A stretch of 64,000 nt of DNA from Gillisella vitis (GTDB lineage Bacteria; Pseudomonadota; Alphaproteobacteria; Rhizobiales; Rhizobiaceae), in NCBI GenBank assembly GCA_009744235.1, contig WPHV01000008.1:222694-286693 (forward strand). Reading direction: 5' to 3'. This document shows, piece after piece, positions 24,954 through 34,334 of the stretch. The notes below the pieces were generated by a model that saw only the letters and a list, made by a program, of their open reading frames with translations, had not been told where the DNA came from and searched no databases. The position numbers were made by a program, and so were the translations under genes. How positions within the stretch are numbered: position 1 is the stretch's first letter; each line of letters begins with the position of its first letter.

Positions 24954-27900
24954 ATGCGTGCCTATCGAGACCGCCAGCGTAGCCTTGAACAGCTCTCGCG
25001 TCACATCGAAGTCTGGGCCGATGAGCTGGAGGCTTATGAGCTGCACGAGCGCATGCCACTTAGTGCTTTTCTTGCCAGCACGCCGGACGGGCTGACGACG
25101 CGCATGGGCGTTGGTGATGTCTGGCCAAATCGCCATGGCATTCACACGTTTCTGCTGGAAGACGCAATTGTGGTACCGGAAGGCCCAGATGTGGAGCTGC
25201 GGCTTGATTTTGGTGGTGAAAGCCTTGTGCGCCTGATTGGTCTGGATGGCGAAATTCTTGAGAGTTTTGCGGCCAACCCCTGTCATCGCAGGTTTGACGT
25301 GCCACGCGGCATTCCCTTCAAAATCAAAGCGGAATCCGCCGCGCGCAGTCTGTTTGGTGTGCCCAATCGCAACCCCATGCTCTCTATGGCCGAGATTTAT
25401 GGGTATTATCCCGAAATTCGCGCCTTGCGCCGTCGCCTGCTGATTTTGCGCAACACCGCCGATACAGTGAAGGACAAGGAGCTTGCCCGCACGCTCTATG
25501 AAGCGGCGGAAATTGCCCTTTCAGGCTTGCGGCTGCCAACAGCAACGAAGGATGTCGGACCGCGTCTGGCCAGCCGCACCTGGGCGCGTGATATATGGGA
25601 GCGCAGTTTTGAGCCCACCGACGCCCCGCAAGCCCTGACACAGGAAGCCCTTGCTTCTGTTGAGACGGCAACCGTCAAGCTTGATGCCATGCTGACCGAG
25701 CTTCGAAACACCTACCCGAAACAGGGACGTGTGCTGGTGACCGGTCACGCCCATATTGATTATGCCTGGCTTTGGCCGCAGCCGGAAACGGTGCGAAAGA
25801 TCGTGAGAACCTTCAATAGCGTCAACGCATTGCTGAAGCGCCACGATGATTTTCGTTTTCTACAATCGTCCTCCCTTTACTATCAGCATGTTGAGCAAGA
25901 AGACCCGGCGCTGTTTGAAGAGATCAAGCAGCGCGTGTCGGAAGGCCGTTGGGAAGTCATCGGCGGCATGCTGGTGGAGTGTGATACCAACATGCCCTCG
26001 GCAGAAGCGTTTTTGCGGCAGTTTCTGCATGGGCAGCGCTATTTTCAAAAACACTTCGGCATCACCAGCCGCACGGCGTGGCTGCCCGATACGTTTGGCT
26101 TTACCGCCGCCATGCCGCAGATCATGCGGCACGCGGGCATCGACACATTGGTGACAATCAAAGTGTCATGGAATGAGACCAACAGCCTGCCGGATAATCT
26201 TTTCCGCTGGCAGGGCAATGATGGCTCGCGAGTGTTGGTTCACACCTTCGACGCCTATGACAATGACGGCTACAATATGCTGATGACACCCGCTGCCCTT
26301 TGTGAAGTATGGGGCAAGCATGCCGCCAAGGATATGACGGACACCGTCATTGCCTCCTACGGCTGGGGCGATGGTGGCGGCGGGCCGGACCCGGATCAGA
26401 TCGAAACCCTGCCGCTTCTCAATCTGATGCCTGCCATTCCAACCGTCGAACATGGAGCCATAGAGCCGCATATTCAGGCCTTGGCGAAGGATCTTGAAGC
26501 GGCAGCCCTGCCCATCTGGCGTGGCGAGCTTTATCTGGAATACCACCGGGCAACATTGACCACGCAGGCGCGCACCAAGCAACTGAACAGACAGGCGGAA
26601 GCCGCTCTGGTGGCTGCGGAAGCCATCTCCGTTCTGGATGCATTGGAGGGCGGAGCGCCTGCCGTGAACAACCTCAAACCGCAATGGGAATTGCTGCTTC
26701 GAAACCAGTTTCACGACATTTTGCCGGGTTCGTCCATCCGCGAGGTCTATCAGCAAACCGAGCCGGAGCTGGAAGGCGTAATCCATGACGCCACAACGCT
26801 GATCCAGACCCGCCTGCAAGCCATTGCGGCACGCTATAGCGGTGATCTTGACGGATTGCTGGTGGCCAATCTGTCAGGCTCCGGAAAAACCGCATTCCAG
26901 ATTGAAAGCGCAAGCCCCCTGCCCGCCGCCTTGCAAGCTCAGAAGCTGAACGGGCACTATGTTGCCGCCATTGAGCGTGACCTGAAGCCACTCAGTCTCG
27001 GTTTTGTCAGAAGTTCAAGCCAGCGCCGTGTAACAACGGACGGCAAAACCATGGAAAATGATTTTGTCCGGCTGACGCTGGATGGAGCAGGCCGGATGGT
27101 CAGCCTGATTGATAAGAGATCAGACCGCGAGTTGATGGACGGCCCCGGCAATCAACTGCTGCTGTATCGCAATGATCTGCCCCGCAATTTTGACGCCTGG
27201 GATATTGAACCCGGCTTTGAGCTTGGTGAAGAGGAATGGCTGTCGCTTGAAACGCTGGAGGTGACGGCCAATGGCCCGCATCTGGCGGAAATCACCATCA
27301 CCAGACGCTTTTCAGCCAGTACGATCCGGCAAAAAATCCGGCTGTGGTCCAACAGTCCACGAGTGGAATTTGTCACTGATCTGGATTGGCACGACCGGCG
27401 CACCTATCTGCGCGCCGCCTTCCCCGTAACCGTGCTTGCAGAGGATGCGGTGTTCGATCAGGCTATTGGCATTACCCGGAGGCCTACGCATGACAATACC
27501 AGCTGGCAGAAAGCCCAGTTCGAATCCTGCGGCCATCGCTTTGTGTCACTCTCGGAAACAGACTGGGGTGCGGCCCTGCTCTCGGCTGACAAATATGGCT
27601 TTTCTGCCAAGGGTAACCGGCTGACCTTAAGCCTTGTTCGTGGCCCAATGTTTCCCGATATGCTGGCCGACGAGGGCAGTCACCATTTCGTTTACGCCCT
27701 TTTGCCGCATGATGGCCGCTGGTGGAGCGAAGAGGTTCAGGCGGAGGCTGATCTCGTCAATGCGGGCCTGCATTTCACGCCAGCCACTATCGCTGAAAAC
27801 TACGATATCGCGCCCATAGGTTTTTCCGGCCAAAGTGTCCGCGTGCATGCCCTCAAGCCTGCGGAGGATGGGGAAGGCCATGTCCTGCGCCTGTCGGAGT

Positions 27901-28040
27901 CAGCCGGTCGTCGCGGGGTGTTTCGTTTGACACTGCCAGACGGCCGCAAACCAACTCAAATCAACGCCATCGAGGTGCCGCTTGATGACCTGGATGATCC
28001 CTTAAGCCGTCCTTTCGGTCTCGCAAGCTTCCTCTTTTGA
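24954..28040 (+). CDS. alpha-mannosidase, glycoside hydrolase family 38
   Basis: A 1,028-aa family-38 alpha-mannosidase, which removes alpha-linked mannose with retention. The zinc and catalytic motifs are present: GHAHIDYAWLWPQPETVRK at about residue 258, the nucleophile Asp in RTAWLPDTFGFTAAMPQIM, and RNQFHDILPGSSI in the middle domain, followed by the beta-sandwich C-terminal part. No signal peptide, so it is cytoplasmic and acts on imported oligosaccharide. The ATG at 24954 follows GGGAGA; the upstream ATG adds 13 unlikely residues. Divergent from the ABC operon and presumably co-regulated. Confidence 0.93.
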   Translation: MRAYRDRQRSLEQLSRHIEVWADELEAYELHERMPLSAFLASTPDGLTTRMGVGDVWPNRHGIHTFLLEDAIVVPEGPDVELRLDFGGESLVRLIGLDGEILESFAANPCHRRFDVPRGIPFKIKAESAARSLFGVPNRNPMLSMAEIYGYYPEIRALRRRLLILRNTADTVKDKELARTLYEAAEIALSGLRLPTATKDVGPRLASRTWARDIWERSFEPTDAPQALTQEALASVETATVKLDAMLTELRNTYPKQGRVLVTGHAHIDYAWLWPQPETVRKIVRTFNSVNALLKRHDDFRFLQSSSLYYQHVEQEDPALFEEIKQRVSEGRWEVIGGMLVECDTNMPSAEAFLRQFLHGQRYFQKHFGITSRTAWLPDTFGFTAAMPQIMRHAGIDTLVTIKVSWNETNSLPDNLFRWQGNDGSRVLVHTFDAYDNDGYNMLMTPAALCEVWGKHAAKDMTDTVIASYGWGDGGGGPDPDQIETLPLLNLMPAIPTVEHGAIEPHIQALAKDLEAAALPIWRGELYLEYHRATLTTQARTKQLNRQAEAALVAAEAISVLDALEGGAPAVNNLKPQWELLLRNQFHDILPGSSIREVYQQTEPELEGVIHDATTLIQTRLQAIAARYSGDLDGLLVANLSGSGKTAFQIESASPLPAALQAQKLNGHYVAAIERDLKPLSLGFVRSSSQRRVTTDGKTMENDFVRLTLDGAGRMVSLIDKRSDRELMDGPGNQLLLYRNDLPRNFDAWDIEPGFELGEEEWLSLETLEVTANGPHLAEITITRRFSASTIRQKIRLWSNSPRVEFVTDLDWHDRRTYLRAAFPVTVLAEDAVFDQAIGITRRPTHDNTSWQKAQFESCGHRFVSLSETDWGAALLSADKYGFSAKGNRLTLSLVRGPMFPDMLADEGSHHFVYALLPHDGRWWSEEVQAEADLVNAGLHFTPATIAENYDIAPIGFSGQSVRVHALKPAEDGEGHVLRLSESAGRRGVFRLTLPDGRKPTQINAIEVPLDDLDDPLSRPFGLASFLF

Positions 28041-28221
28041 AGATGAGAGAACTGTAAGCTGGACATGCGGCAAAGAGCTGGTTGATCTTGCGTCATTCTC
28101 GCAGAAACCCCGCAAAGGCTTCAGGAAATTAGCTCTTTGGCCAGGCAGCTGATACACCTTTGCTTATGGGCTACCCGCAAACCCGTCTTTGAGATAGCGG
28201 CCTGAAATAGGAGAGCTTGTA

Positions 28222-28398
28222 TTGGGGTGGAAAACATCGAAGATCGAATATGTAAACGGATATAAGATTGTGGAGGTCGATGGGCCGTCGTTCAAAGTCT
28301 TTAAGGGCGACCAACAGCTCGGGGATGATTTCCCCTATTCCGGTGAAGCTGCTGCTCACGCGAGGTCCTTGCCAAAACTGAATAATTCACAGGGTTAA
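28222..28398 (+). CDS. small hypothetical protein, 58 aa
   Basis: A TTG-initiated frame with AGGAGAG about six bases upstream encodes LGWKTSKIEYVNGYKIVEV, then DGPSFKVFKGDQQLGDDFPY, then SGEAAAHARSLPKLNN. The pattern of a compact beta-rich core with GYKIV-x-V-x-GP and a FPYSGEA turn looks like a real small protein of the kind seen in rhizobia, though I cannot name the family. It lies alone between the mannosidase and the hydroxyquinol genes. Confidence 0.55.
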   Translation: MGWKTSKIEYVNGYKIVEVDGPSFKVFKGDQQLGDDFPYSGEAAAHARSLPKLNNSQG

Positions 28399-29009
28399 GC
28401 ACAAGAGACGCGAGAATTTTCGCATCAGGTGGCAATTTCCCTATGTCCTATTTTGATTTCCCGAGATCTCCGTAGGTCTGATCTTCAGAGATCTCGGTTC
28501 AGAGTGTGTGCCATCGCAGTTTATTGATTGCGGAAATAGAAGTGATGGCTGCGATCTCGACCAATTGCCGAGAAGAAGGTGCCAGTGCATCGTGAGTATC
28601 GTGTCGCGATGCGTCTTCAGTCTTTGATCCTTAGCTTGCGTGGTGGGATGCAGGGGGCATTCCTTTGTCTTGCAGCGCGTTGCGAAAAGAAAACACGGCA
28701 GAATTCAGAACATCTGAATCAATAGTCCTGAGCCTGGCGAGATTCCCCTCCATTTCGGTATCGACCACCAACCGCTTCTTTGTTTTGATATCTCTTGATG
28801 GCGATGCATTCGCTACGCGAGCAGGAGCGCCTCTCCAAACTTTTTGCATGACCTAATGTTATATTATTTGCGCATGAAACAATCTAATTACCGATGAAAC
28901 GCGCATATCATCGATACATTGCATGGGTTTGGCTGTCTGGAGGAGGCCCCCGCGCGCCCGTTGTCGGAAAAAGGAAACGGGGAGTGTTGGTTACCAAAAG
29001 GAGATTGCC
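28399..29009. other. intergenic region before the hydroxyquinol dioxygenase gene
   Basis: About 600 bases without a supported gene. The last 160 are AT-rich and should carry the promoter and activator site for the dioxygenase. A 72-codon minus-strand frame (28631-28849) has no recognisable family and no convincing ribosome site. Confidence 0.4.
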
Positions 29010-29846
29010 GTGAAATACTTCGTGGAGGAGGATTCGGTGGCTATCGTGAATGCCCGGATGGGTAACGATACGAATCCGAGATTGGCTGAAATCATGTCGG
29101 CGCTGGTCAAGCATCTGCATGCCTTCGTCAAGGAAACCCGGTTGACGTCTGAGGAGTGGGAGATTGCCATTGGCTTTCTGACCAAAACCGGCCAGATCTG
29201 TACGCAAGAGCGGCAGGAATTTATTTTGCTGTCCGATGTGCTGGGCTGCTCCATGCTGGTGGATGCCGTCACCAATCGCCGTCCGAAAGGTGCTACGGAA
29301 AGCACGGTGCTTGGCCCATTCCATGTCGAGAATGCCCCTATTCGCGACCATGGTGCCGTGATCAGTCTGGATGGCAAGGGTGAGAGCTGCCTGTTCGAAG
29401 GCCGTATTCTCGACCTTGATCACCAACCGATTGAGGGGGCCTGTGTTGATGTCTGGTCGGATAACGCCGATGGCTTCTATGACGTCCAGCAGCCCGATAT
29501 CCAACCGAAATGGAACAATCGCGGTCGCTTCATCACAGGAGCCGATGGCCGCTACAGTTTTGTCGGCATCCGGCCAGTGAGTTACCCGATCCCGGATGAT
29601 GGGCCAGTTGGCGGACTGCTTGAGCAGCTCGGCCGTCACCCTTGGCGGCCCGCGCATATGCATTACATGATCAGCGCACCCGGCTTTCGCAAGCTGGTCA
29701 CCCATACTTTTGTCGGCGGCGATGAATATCTTTCCTCCGATGCGGTGTTCGGGGTGAAGGAAACGCTCGTTGCCCCTTACGAGCGACTTCAGGATGCTGA
29801 AACCCTATGGCGATCACCTTTTGACTTCGTCCTAACACCTGAATGA
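29010..29846 (+). CDS. hydroxyquinol 1,2-dioxygenase (intradiol type)
   Basis: A 278-aa intradiol ring-cleaving dioxygenase that opens hydroxyquinol (benzene-1,2,4-triol) to maleylacetate. The GTG at 29010 has AAGGAG upstream at good spacing. The N-terminal dimerisation helices are followed by the iron site: Tyr about 157 (DGFYDVQQPD), Tyr about 192 (SYPIPDDGPV) and His about 216 and 218 (RPAHMHY), the order known for this family. The neighbouring maleylacetate reductase supports hydroxyquinol over catechol as substrate. A tautomerase-like gene follows after 13 bases. Confidence 0.88.
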   Translation: MKYFVEEDSVAIVNARMGNDTNPRLAEIMSALVKHLHAFVKETRLTSEEWEIAIGFLTKTGQICTQERQEFILLSDVLGCSMLVDAVTNRRPKGATESTVLGPFHVENAPIRDHGAVISLDGKGESCLFEGRILDLDHQPIEGACVDVWSDNADGFYDVQQPDIQPKWNNRGRFITGADGRYSFVGIRPVSYPIPDDGPVGGLLEQLGRHPWRPAHMHYMISAPGFRKLVTHTFVGGDEYLSSDAVFGVKETLVAPYERLQDAETLWRSPFDFVLTPE

Positions 29847-29859
29847 AAGCGAGGCGGCG

Positions 29860-30192
29860 GTGCCGAACCTGAAGATATACGTCGACGAAACCATTTTCGA
29901 GGCATCCCGCGCCAGTCTTCACGAGGCGCTGCCGAGGATCCGGGATCTGCTGTGCGAGGCTTTTCAGGTCTTGCCATCGGCCTGCCAGCTGGCCGTCATC
30001 CCGGTTGTTGGATTGCCAGACCAGCCTCAACTCAATATCGAACTGCTGATCCTGCCGCACGCCCAGCGCACCGGCGCTGTTATTCGGGCAGCAGCCGAAA
30101 AACTGCGTGATTTGCTGAGCGCTGTCACAGGCACACATGGGGCGGTGCGCATCGCCCAACTGGAGCCTGCAACCTATGTTGCCTTAAAATAG
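29860..30192 (+). CDS. tautomerase-superfamily-like protein
   Basis: A 110-aa protein that begins GTG-CCG, giving an N-terminal Pro after removal of Met, as in 4-oxalocrotonate tautomerase and CHMI relatives, where Pro-1 is the catalytic base. The opening PNLKIYVDETIF resembles those families, and a second helix-strand unit follows (GAVIRAAAEKLRDLLSAVTG). Placed 13 bases after the dioxygenase gene, it may isomerise the ring-opened product or a related intermediate. Fold assignment is moderate and activity is inferred. Confidence 0.6.
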   Translation: MPNLKIYVDETIFEASRASLHEALPRIRDLLCEAFQVLPSACQLAVIPVVGLPDQPQLNIELLILPHAQRTGAVIRAAAEKLRDLLSAVTGTHGAVRIAQLEPATYVALK

Positions 30193-30204
30193 CAGCACAC
30201 GCGC

Positions 30205-31155
30205 TTAGCCGCGACGGCGCGTTACTTGTTGCTCATGCTCCATGCGGGTGCTGAGATGTTTGAACTTTTCGGTCACAAACGCGACAAACCGCTCCAGTGC
30301 TGGCGGCGGCATTCGCTCCGTGGCTGTCAGCAATCCCAACTGGCGATCAGGATGCTCAATGCGCAGCGGCAGCGCCTGGAGAGGGATGACACGCTGGTGG
30401 GTAAAGACAACCGAATAGGGCAGGACCGTCAGAGAATCCGACCCCAAAACGACGCTGAAAATCGAAGCCAGCGTTCCACCTGAAAAACTCACTTTGAAAT
30501 CATCAAGCCCGATTGATTTTAAAGATCGTTGCAAATCACGAAACAGCGGGCTGTCGGGCGGTGGCGCAATCCAGGAATAGGGTTCGATATCAGCCAGCGT
30601 GATCGCACCACGCCGCGCCAATGGGTGTGTAGCACTGCCAACAATAACGTTGCGGCCAGCCAGTAAGGGTGTGAACTGCATATCAGACGGGATCATATTG
30701 GCGTGCATCGGAAGGATAGCGAGATCAAGCGCGCCGCTGCGCAGACCGGCAGAAAGATCCTCGAAATAGCCATAGGTCTGGGTGATTTGCACATCGGAGT
30801 GGCGGCTTTGAAATTCCGCCACCATACCAGCAACCACGCCATCGAAGAAAATTGGCGTTCCGCCCAGACGCAATCGGCCCGCCTGCCCCTGACGATAGCG
30901 CTGCACCAGACGACTGGCCTCAAGGTTTTGAGTTCTGATTTTGGCACCAAGCCGCGCCAGTTGATTGCCAAGCTCCGTCGGGCGCAAAGGTCGACGCCCG
31001 GCCTCAAACAGCGGCGTGCCAATCCGCTCCTCCAACAGCGCCATGGTGCGCGACACCGATGGCTGCGATTTACCAAGCGCTTCAGCGCCCTCCGTCAGTC
31101 CGCCCTTTTCGACGATGACCGCCAGGATTTCGAGATGCTCACTGTCTATCTTCAT
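30205..31155 (-). CDS. LysR-family transcriptional regulator
   Basis: A 316-aa LysR regulator with an N-terminal winged helix (LEILAVIVEKGGLTEGAEALGKSQPSVSRTMALLEERIGTPLFEAG) and a periplasmic-binding-protein-like effector domain. It is divergent from the maleylacetate reductase gene, across a gap of about 100 bases, and converges on the dioxygenase pair. LysR activators of this arrangement typically respond to an aromatic substrate or ring-cleavage intermediate. The gap contains an AT-rich ATTATATTATAT stretch near the LysR start. Confidence 0.9.
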   Translation of the reverse strand: MKIDSEHLEILAVIVEKGGLTEGAEALGKSQPSVSRTMALLEERIGTPLFEAGRRPLRPTELGNQLARLGAKIRTQNLEASRLVQRYRQGQAGRLRLGGTPIFFDGVVAGMVAEFQSRHSDVQITQTYGYFEDLSAGLRSGALDLAILPMHANMIPSDMQFTPLLAGRNVIVGSATHPLARRGAITLADIEPYSWIAPPPDSPLFRDLQRSLKSIGLDDFKVSFSGGTLASIFSVVLGSDSLTVLPYSVVFTHQRVIPLQALPLRIEHPDRQLGLLTATERMPPPALERFVAFVTEKFKHLSTRMEHEQQVTRRRG

Positions 31156-31256
31156 AACAAAAGATTATATTATATCGTCATCTTCCGATCAATATCCGTC
31201 CATGACTAACCTATTGTCATTTTCATAGGAGCCAGACGGCCGGCAGGAGGAGCCCC

Positions 31257-32330
31257 ATGTCATATTTCCGCGAAGAGTTTGCCTCAACCTGGCCTGCGTT
31301 GCGTGTGCGTTTTGGCGTTGGCGTGCGTAACGATCTGGTCGCAGAGATTGCACGGTTGGAATGCCATCGCGCTCTGATCCTGACAACGCCGGAGCAGGCA
31401 CATGTCGCGGAAGAGTTTGCGGCCCTGTGTGGCGACCACGCCGCAGGCATTTTTACCCGTGCCCGGATGCACACACCCGTGGACATCTCAGAGGAAGCAA
31501 CGGCTTATGCACGCGACATTGGTGCCGATTGTCTGGTCGCCATTGGTGGCGGCTCCACAACAGGCCTTGGCAAGGCCATTGCTTTGCGCAGTGATCTGCC
31601 ACAAATCGTTGTTCCAACCACCTACGCGGGCAGCGAGGCAACCGCGATCCTTGGCCAGACGGAAAATGGCGTCAAAACCACATTGACCAGCCCCAAGGTT
31701 CAGCCCGAAGTTATTCTCTATGATGCCGAACTGGTCCGCAGCCTGCCTGTTGGCATGACCGTAACCAGCGCGTTGAATGCGATGGCCCATGCTGTTGAAG
31801 GCCTTTATGCGCAAAACCGCACCCCCTTGACCACGCTGATGGCGCTTGAAGGGTTGCGTGCCTTTCGCGATGCCCTGCCCCGCGTTCTGGAAGATCCGAA
31901 TGATCTCAAGGCGCGTGGTGAAACGCTCTATGGCGCATGGTTGTGCGGAACGGTGCTGGGTCAGGTGGGCATGGCGTTGCATCACAAGCTATGCCACACG
32001 CTGGGTGGTAGCTTTGATTTGCCCCATGCTGAAACGCATGCCGTGATCTTGCCGCATGCAATCGCCTACAACAGCGTTGCTGCGCAGGATGAATTGCGCC
32101 CATTGGCTGAGCTTTTCGGGGGGCAAGAACCAGGAGCCGCACTTTATGACTTTGCCCGCACATCGCACGCACCGATGGCGCTGAAAGACCTTGGATTGAA
32201 GGAGAGCGACCTTGATCGGGCAGCCGATCTTGCGGCGCAAAATCCATACTGGAATCCGCGCCCTGTGGAGCGGGGCGCGATAAGGCGGCTTTTACAAGCG
32301 GCATGGACCGGAGAGCCGCCGGTCGCCTGA
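31257..32330 (+). CDS. maleylacetate reductase
   Basis: Iron-type alcohol dehydrogenase family enzyme of 357 aa that reduces maleylacetate to 3-oxoadipate with NAD(P)H. Nucleotide-binding GGGSTTGLGKAIAL and TYAGSEATAILGQTENGVK are typical of maleylacetate reductases, as is the HHKLCHTLGGSFDLPHAETHAVILPH region. It lies beside a hydroxyquinol dioxygenase, which fits the pathway order. GGAGGAG precedes the ATG at about five bases. Confidence 0.9.
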   Translation: MSYFREEFASTWPALRVRFGVGVRNDLVAEIARLECHRALILTTPEQAHVAEEFAALCGDHAAGIFTRARMHTPVDISEEATAYARDIGADCLVAIGGGSTTGLGKAIALRSDLPQIVVPTTYAGSEATAILGQTENGVKTTLTSPKVQPEVILYDAELVRSLPVGMTVTSALNAMAHAVEGLYAQNRTPLTTLMALEGLRAFRDALPRVLEDPNDLKARGETLYGAWLCGTVLGQVGMALHHKLCHTLGGSFDLPHAETHAVILPHAIAYNSVAAQDELRPLAELFGGQEPGAALYDFARTSHAPMALKDLGLKESDLDRAADLAAQNPYWNPRPVERGAIRRLLQAAWTGEPPVA

Positions 32331-32358
32331 CATCGTTGAAGAGGGAGGAAATTTAGAA

Positions 32359-34116
32359 ATGGCAGACATTACAACGGATGTGCTGATTATCGGCACTGGA
32401 CCGGCAGGATCGGCAGCGGCAGCCCTGCTATCGACCTACGGGATCAACAATATGGTCGTCAACCGCTACCGCTGGTTGGCCAATTCGCCACGCGCCCACA
32501 TTACCAACCAGCGCGCCATGGAAGTGCTGCGTGATCTTGGCCGTGATGTGGAGGACGAGGCCTATCTGTTTGCGACGCATCAGGATTTGATGGGCGAAAA
32601 CATTTTTTGCGAAAGCTTGGCCGGTGAGGAAATTGGCCGCCTGAAAGCATGGGGCAATCATCCCCTGAGCAAGGCTGAACATCTGATGTCGTCTCCGACG
32701 AAGATGAATGACTTGCCGCAAACTTTCATGGAGCCTTTGCTGTTCAAGGTGGCTTGTTCGCGCGGAACGCAAGCGCGCATGTCCACCGAATATCTACGCC
32801 ACGAACAAAATGCCGAAGGCGTGCTGACCACCTGCAAGGATCGGCTTTCAGGACATGAACTGACCATTCAGTCGAAATATCTGATCGGAGCCGATGGCGC
32901 AAAATCGCTGGTGGCCGAGCATGCCGGTCTGCCGTTTGAAGGCAAAATGGGTGTCGGCGGCTCGATGAACATCCTGTTCAAGGCCGACCTCACCAAATAT
33001 GTCGCGCATCGTCCTTCGGTTCTCTACTGGGTCATGCAGCCGGGTGCCGATGTCGGCGGTATTGGCATGGGGCTGGTGCGCATGGTGCGCCCTTGGAATG
33101 AATGGCTGATCGTCTGGGGCTATGACATCAACGGGCCTGAGCCGGAAGTGACAGCGGAACTGGCCACCGGCGTTGCGCGGCAGCTGATCGGCGATCCTGA
33201 TTTGGAAATTGAACTGTTGGCGGCCAACACCTGGACCGTGAACAATTATTACGCCACCCGCACCTCCAATGGCCGCGTGTTCTGCGTTGGCGATGCCATC
33301 CACAGGCACCCGCCATCCAATGGTCTCGGCTCAAACACCTCGATTCAGGATTCCTTCAACCTTGCGTGGAAGCTTGCCATGGTTCTGAAGGGTCAGGCTG
33401 GCGAGGGCCTGCTGGACAGTTTCAACGTCGAACGCGCCCCAATCGCCAAGCAGATCGTGAGCCGCGCCAATCAGTCGATTGGCGAAACAGGGCCGATTTT
33501 CGCAGCACTTGGCATGAGTGAAGGCGTCGATCCAGAGCAGATGCAGAAAAATCTTGAAGCCCGCACGGATGGAACCGAGGCTGCCGAACAGCAACGCGAG
33601 GCCATTCGCAAGGCAATCGCCTTCAAGAAATACGAGTTTGACGCCCATGGCATCGAAATGAACCAGCGTTATCGGTCCGATGCCATCGTCACCGACGGGC
33701 AAATCGAACCCGATTTCCTGCTGGATGCCGACCTTCATCACCAACCAACCACTTGGCCGGGTGCACGCCTACCGCATGCGTGGCTCTACAAACACGTTGG
33801 GGGTGCCGAAGTATCCACCCTCGACCTGTGCGGCCATGGTAAATTCACGCTGCTGACGGGTCTGGGTGGAAAAGCCTGGGTTGACGCCGCAGCAGCGGTG
33901 GGCAGTGAACTGGGCATGGAAATCAACGCCCATATGATCGGCCCGCGCCAAACCTATGTTGACCCCACCGGCGACTGGGCGCGGTTGAGCGAGATCCGAG
34001 ATACCGGCTGCGTTCTTGTTCGCCCCGACCACCATGTTTGCTGGCGCAGCACGGCAGCCAGCGGCACACCGGCGGACGACTTGCGCCGTGTGCTGAGGCA
34101 GATTCTGGCTCTCTAA
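32359..34116 (+). CDS. FAD-dependent phenol-type hydroxylase (TfdB-like)
   Basis: A 585-aa single-component flavoprotein monooxygenase of the PheA/TfdB family, which hydroxylates phenols ortho to the OH using NAD(P)H and oxygen. FAD motifs are IIGTGPAGSAAAALLSTYG near the N-terminus and VFCVGDAIHRHPPSNGLGSN in the middle, with a thioredoxin-like C-terminal domain. Coupled to maleylacetate reductase and hydroxyquinol dioxygenase genes, its likely job is converting a resorcinol-type phenol to hydroxyquinol. The substrate is inferred. GAGGGAGGAAA precedes the ATG. Confidence 0.85.
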   Translation: MADITTDVLIIGTGPAGSAAAALLSTYGINNMVVNRYRWLANSPRAHITNQRAMEVLRDLGRDVEDEAYLFATHQDLMGENIFCESLAGEEIGRLKAWGNHPLSKAEHLMSSPTKMNDLPQTFMEPLLFKVACSRGTQARMSTEYLRHEQNAEGVLTTCKDRLSGHELTIQSKYLIGADGAKSLVAEHAGLPFEGKMGVGGSMNILFKADLTKYVAHRPSVLYWVMQPGADVGGIGMGLVRMVRPWNEWLIVWGYDINGPEPEVTAELATGVARQLIGDPDLEIELLAANTWTVNNYYATRTSNGRVFCVGDAIHRHPPSNGLGSNTSIQDSFNLAWKLAMVLKGQAGEGLLDSFNVERAPIAKQIVSRANQSIGETGPIFAALGMSEGVDPEQMQKNLEARTDGTEAAEQQREAIRKAIAFKKYEFDAHGIEMNQRYRSDAIVTDGQIEPDFLLDADLHHQPTTWPGARLPHAWLYKHVGGAEVSTLDLCGHGKFTLLTGLGGKAWVDAAAAVGSELGMEINAHMIGPRQTYVDPTGDWARLSEIRDTGCVLVRPDHHVCWRSTAASGTPADDLRRVLRQILAL

Positions 34117-34122
34117 ACCAGC

Positions 34123-34149
34123 AATGGCACCGAGATGATCGGTGCCATT
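34123..34149. terminator. hairpin after the hydroxylase gene
   Basis: AATGGCACCGA and its exact complement TCGGTGCCATT form an 11-bp stem with a five-base loop, starting seven bases after the TAA. There is no strong T-run afterwards, so it may act as a terminator, an mRNA-stabilising structure or a partial attenuator ahead of the Liv-type transporter genes. Confidence 0.55.
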
Positions 34150-34334
34150 CGACGGGCATCTTATAACGTGATGACATATTTATCACGAGGATTCAGATCA
34201 ATTATGTGGTTGCTGGCTGTTAGCTTTTGATCTGGGACGACGGGAATTGGGGGAGGAGACCCATTCCAAAAGGTGCGCGTGCGTGATGCCGACGGCGACC
34301 GCATTCAAACAGAGGTCAACGCGCGGGGAGGCGC

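Noticed and set aside
28631-28849. 72-codon minus-strand frame as a gene
   Set aside because: No recognisable family, no clear ribosome site, and it lies alone in intergenic sequence.
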